DNA from: Lutibacter sp. B2
GTDB lineage: Bacteria; Bacillota; Clostridia; Peptostreptococcales; Thermotaleaceae
Direction of reading: 5' to 3'
NCBI GenBank assembly: GCA_015686845.1
Contig: JADPRS010000030.1
Location: 1-43,142, forward strand
DNA: 43,142 bases
A model generated the notes under the pieces. The model had not been told where the DNA came from and did no database searches. It was given only the letters and a program-made list of their open reading frames with translations. This document shows positions 40,063 through 43,142 of the stretch, piece after piece. How positions within the stretch are numbered: the stretch's first letter is position 1; the number at the start of each line of letters is the position of its first letter. Both the position numbers and the translations under genes were made by a program.

Positions 40063-40665
40063 TTAATTTTGATTTGCTCCTCTTGATTGAATAAAGTTTA
40101 AAAAAGCAAGTAATAATCCTAGTGCAAGAAACGCACCTGGAGGAAGAATCATAATTAAAGCTGGTTGATAAGAAGCTCCAAATAAAACCTTACCAAAAAT
40201 CGCTCCTGCTCCTAATATTTCTCTAACACTACCTAATATTGTAAGTGCCATAGTAAATCCTAATCCCATACCAATTCCATCTACCGCAGATGCCAACACA
40301 GAATTCTTTGATGCAAAACCCTCTGCTCTTCCTAGAATAACACAGTTAACAACAATCAAAGGAATAAATAATCCTAACGATTCATCTAATGCAGGTAAAA
40401 ACGCTTTCATCAGAAGTCCAACAACTGTAACAAACGTGGCAATAACAACAACAAAGGCTGGTATACGCACTTTACTTGGTATTACTTTCTTTAACATAGA
40501 AATAACAATATTAGATCCTATTAATACTGCTGTTGTAGCTAATCCCATACCAACACCATTTACAGCTGATGTAGTAACAGCAAGTGTTGGACACATTCCT
40601 AGCATTTGTATAAAAATCGGGTTTTCAAATAAAATTCCCGCCATTAATATTTTACCTAACTTCAT
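40063..40665 (-). CDS. rnfE: Rnf complex membrane subunit RnfE
   Basis: RnfE pairs with RnfA in the membrane core. The 200-residue protein has six helices, the sequence ENPIFIQMLGMCPTLAVTTS (residues 14-33) with its Cys-25, and VVNCVILGRAEGFASKNSVL (about 105-124). It lies 16 bases after rnfG. Confidence 0.95.
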   Translation of the reverse strand: MKLGKILMAGILFENPIFIQMLGMCPTLAVTTSAVNGVGMGLATTAVLIGSNIVISMLKKVIPSKVRIPAFVVVIATFVTVVGLLMKAFLPALDESLGLFIPLIVVNCVILGRAEGFASKNSVLASAVDGIGMGLGFTMALTILGSVREILGAGAIFGKVLFGASYQPALIMILPPGAFLALGLLLAFLNFIQSRGANQN

Positions 40666-40681
40666 TTTGTCACCTCCGCAA

Positions 40682-41242
40682 CTATTTTAATTTCTCATTA
40701 AATAATTTAATCGCACTATTTACTCCTTTAGTTACTGCACTTGAAGTAATCGTTGCTCCTGAAATTGACATAATTTCATTATCACCAAGTTCTCCTGCCT
40801 TAATTACTTCTAAATCTTTTTGTGTACTTTTTCCATTATATTGGTCTTTAAATGCGCCTGATGCTTTTGCACCTAAACCTGGTGTTTCTTGATGACTTCC
40901 TATGTTTACGCCTGTAACAATTTCATCAACACCAAGACCTACCATAACTTCTACAGCTCCACCATATCCCCCTGGATTTGTTTTTACTGTATACCCAACA
41001 ACTTCACCATCTTTTAATCCTTCATATACTTCAACGATATTTTCGTATCCATCAAACTCATCTTTTGATACTTCCTTAAATTCTTTAGCTGCTGGAAGTA
41101 CAGTTTGTCTCGCTGATATATTAGCTTGCATCATTTGTTGTTCAATAGGCCCCTTAGTTATGTCGTTCGTATATCCAAGGATCATAGCTGCCACTGCAGT
41201 AATAATTAATAATATAACTCCTAATTTTCCAATTTCACGCAT
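40682..41242 (-). CDS. rnfG: Rnf complex FMN-binding subunit RnfG
   Basis: RnfG carries covalently bound FMN on its outer domain. The 186-residue protein has an N-terminal membrane anchor (about 5-24) and an FMN-binding domain whose SGAT motif at 161-164 places the FMN on Thr-164. GGGGAGGTG lies before the ATG, which is directly next to the rnfD stop codon. Confidence 0.95.
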   Translation of the reverse strand: MREIGKLGVILLIITAVAAMILGYTNDITKGPIEQQMMQANISARQTVLPAAKEFKEVSKDEFDGYENIVEVYEGLKDGEVVGYTVKTNPGGYGGAVEVMVGLGVDEIVTGVNIGSHQETPGLGAKASGAFKDQYNGKSTQKDLEVIKAGELGDNEIMSISGATITSSAVTKGVNSAIKLFNEKLK

Positions 41243-42181
41243 TTACTTCACCTCCCCGAATACTCTTGGGCTAGTATACTTCTCTATAAGTGGTGCAGCA
41301 ACATTCATTAAAAGAATTGAATACGATACGCCCTCTGGATATCCACCAAATTTTCTAATTACAGCTGTTAAAATACCACATCCTAGTGCAAATATTACTT
41401 GTCCTTTTGGTGTTACCGGTGATGAAGCATAATCTGTTGCCATGAAAATAGCACCAATCATTAAACCGCCTGCAAACACTTGAGCAATCATAGCATTTAC
41501 ATCATATCCATAAAATACAAATGAAAGTACTGCTACTGTAGCAATATAAATCACTGGAATTCTTGGCGTAATAACACCTCTGTATACTAGATAAATACCA
41601 CCTATAATTAATAAAATAGCTGAAGTTTCTCCAACACATCCTCCTACATTACCAATAATTAAATCTGCGATCGATGGCAACGCTTGTCCCGCAGCTTCTC
41701 CACCCATAATTGCAAGGGGTGTTGCTGTACTTACTGCATCTGCTCCTGGTGTTACCCAAGCAGTCATTTGAACTGGCCAAGATGCAAGTAACATAGCACG
41801 TGCAGCTAATGCTGGGTTCATGAAGTTATGTCCAAGTCCACCAAAAATTTGTTTTACTATGGCTATAGCAAATATAGCTCCTATTACCGGAATCCATAAT
41901 GGTGCACTTGCTGGTATATTAAACGCAAGTAATAACCCAGTAACTACAGCACTCCAATCATTAATCGTAACGGTTTTTTTACACATTTTTTGTACTGCTA
42001 CCTCTGTTAATAAGCAAGCTATTACTGATGCTAAAATTACCCTTACAGCACCCATTCTGAAAAAATATACGCCTGCTAATGTTGCTGGCAACAATGCAAT
42101 AACAACATCTCTCATGATTTTACTTATTGATTCATCTGCCCTTAAATGAGGAGATGACGACACAATAAACTTATTTTCCAT
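41243..42181 (-). CDS. rnfD: Rnf complex membrane and FMN subunit RnfD
   Basis: RnfD is a large membrane subunit with covalently bound FMN. The protein starts ENKFIVSSSPHLRADES, has about nine to ten helices and the FMN attachment region GADAVSTATPLA (Thr about 154). I chose ATG 42181 because GGGAGG lies ten bases upstream; an ATG at 42199, which overlaps the rnfC stop codon by one base, would add six residues but has a poor site. Length about 312 residues, normal. Confidence 0.94.
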   Translation of the reverse strand: MENKFIVSSSPHLRADESISKIMRDVVIALLPATLAGVYFFRMGAVRVILASVIACLLTEVAVQKMCKKTVTINDWSAVVTGLLLAFNIPASAPLWIPVIGAIFAIAIVKQIFGGLGHNFMNPALAARAMLLASWPVQMTAWVTPGADAVSTATPLAIMGGEAAGQALPSIADLIIGNVGGCVGETSAILLIIGGIYLVYRGVITPRIPVIYIATVAVLSFVFYGYDVNAMIAQVFAGGLMIGAIFMATDYASSPVTPKGQVIFALGCGILTAVIRKFGGYPEGVSYSILLMNVAAPLIEKYTSPRVFGEVK

Positions 42182-42198
42182 ATCAGCATTGCCTCCCA

Positions 42199-43142
42199 TT
42201 ACTTATTCTTCTTTTTATTTGCAATAATTTCACGTTTTACTACTCTTATTGAATGTAGTAGCGGTCTCTTTGAAGGACAAATAAATGAACAAGACCCACA
42301 TTCTATACAATCAAGGGCACGATAACCTTCTGCTTTATCATTCATTCCCTTTAATGCATATGCACTAATATATACGGGTTGTAAAAATGCAGGACAAATT
42401 TCAACACATTTTCCGCATTTAATACATGATTGTGGTTCTGGTAATCTTGCCTCTTCTGGTGAAAGAATTAATATTCCTGAGGTTCCTTTAATTGCAGGAA
42501 TTTCATCTGTATATTGGGCTAGTCCCATCATTGGTCCACCCATAAGAAGTTTTCCTGGCGTTCCATTATAGCCTCCACATTGTTCTATAATTTCTTTAAA
42601 AGATGTTCCAATCTTAATCAATAAATTTTTAGGTTCTTTTATTCCTTTTCCTGTAATAGTTGCAATTCTTTCTATTAACGGCATTCCTGTTTTGATTACG
42701 TCAGAAATAGCAGCAGCAGTTCCAACATTATTTACAATCACATGCACTTCCATCGGAAGTCCTCCTGATGGAACTTCTCTTTTTGTGCAAGCATAAATCA
42801 ACTGCTTTTCAGCTCCTTGCGGATACTTCGTATGAAGTCCTACAACCTTTATTTCAGGTTCATCTTTAGTAGCTTTGATCATACATTCAATAGCGTCTGG
42901 TTTATTATTTTCAATTCCTATATACGCTTGATGTACATCAACAATTTTCATCATAGCTTTTAATCCATGAACAATACTCGCTGGATTTTCAAGCATTAAT
43001 CTGTGGTCAGCAGTCAAATATGGTTCACATTCTGCACCATTTAAAATAATCGTATCTATTTTTTTATCTGGTGGTGGAGATAATTTTACATGAGTGGGAA
43101 ATGCTGCTCCTCCCATACCTACGATACCAGCCTCTTTTACTA
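42199..43142 (-). CDS. rnfC: Rnf complex NADH-binding subunit RnfC (cut by window edge)
   Basis: RnfC carries the NADH/FMN site and two [4Fe-4S] clusters. The reading frame stays open to the end of the window (VKEAGIVGMGGAAFPTHVKL), so the true start is outside and roughly the first 110-120 residues are missing; the internal ATG at 43116 is not the start. The glycine-rich GMGGAAFPTHVK loop and the cluster motifs CIKCGKCVEICP (about 230 from there) and CIECGSCSFICP are visible. It is the first gene of the rnf operon in transcription order. Confidence 0.95.
   Translation of the reverse strand, partial: VKEAGIVGMGGAAFPTHVKLSPPPDKKIDTIILNGAECEPYLTADHRLMLENPASIVHGLKAMMKIVDVHQAYIGIENNKPDAIECMIKATKDEPEIKVVGLHTKYPQGAEKQLIYACTKREVPSGGLPMEVHVIVNNVGTAAAISDVIKTGMPLIERIATITGKGIKEPKNLLIKIGTSFKEIIEQCGGYNGTPGKLLMGGPMMGLAQYTDEIPAIKGTSGILILSPEEARLPEPQSCIKCGKCVEICPAFLQPVYISAYALKGMNDKAEGYRALDCIECGSCSFICPSKRPLLHSIRVVKREIIANKKKNK

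Noticed and set aside
1-43142. tRNA, rRNA, CRISPR array, origin of replication, or a complete prophage
   Set aside because: I looked on both strands and saw no cloverleaf with conserved arms, no rRNA-like blocks, no regularly spaced repeats, no DnaA-box cluster and no phage structural genes.

Overview
The window reads as chromosomal core DNA of a low-GC, anaerobic, motile and probably endospore-forming member of the Clostridia. The evidence is an AT-rich sequence with strong GGAGG-type ribosome binding sites, a complete Rnf complex, a SpoIVFA/SpoIVFB-like pair, CodY, and gene orders known from Clostridia and Bacillus. I cannot name genus or species. Every intact gene I trust lies on the minus strand, so transcription runs from high to low coordinates.

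Layout in transcription order. (1) 43142-38464: rnfC (cut by the window edge), rnfD, rnfG, rnfE, rnfA and rnfB, the ferredoxin:NAD+ ion pump. (2) 38268-30529: NusG-domain-II protein, Gx-type membrane protein, DUF4321 protein, maf, radC, mreB, mreC, mreD and a long PBP2. (3) 30417-27027: minC, minD, minE, then rodA and mgsA. (4) 26826-20929: SpoIVFA-like and SpoIVFB-like proteins, two radical-SAM-associated genes and RNase G. (5) 20831-16067: rplS, lepB, rbgA, rnhB, a FliK/YlqG-like protein, a FlhB-like protein and yraN. (6) 15908-6672: comM, a small accessory island, a broken second comM, dprA, topA and codY. (7) 6341-20: flgB, flgC, fliE, fliF, fliG, fliH, fliI and fliJ, with the next flagellar-operon gene starting at the edge. 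Blocks 2-4 handle cell shape, wall synthesis and division-site choice; block 7 builds the flagellar basal body, switch and export ATPase; block 1 supplies energy coupling. Hairpin terminators and three good SigA-type promoters (upstream of rplS, of rodA and of the NusG-domain gene) mark several of the unit boundaries.

The unusual part is 10907-16003. An intact comM is followed by about 3 kb of decayed DNA and then a second comM copy that keeps only its upstream region and its 3' third, next to dprA. Between the copies lie an orphan 2[4Fe-4S] ferredoxin, a plus-strand LexA C-terminal remnant with a stop codon, an SGNH hydrolase broken by a one-base frameshift, two small genes (57 and 39 codons) with good ribosome binding sites, an IS3/IS150-type transposase remnant and a plus-strand DUF3006-like remnant. 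This looks like the debris of an integration or duplication at comM. I did not find a recognisable new defence or biosynthetic system, CRISPR array, tRNA or rRNA. Two synteny changes also stand out: RNase G is followed directly by rplS, and topA directly by codY without trmFO, xerC and hslVU.
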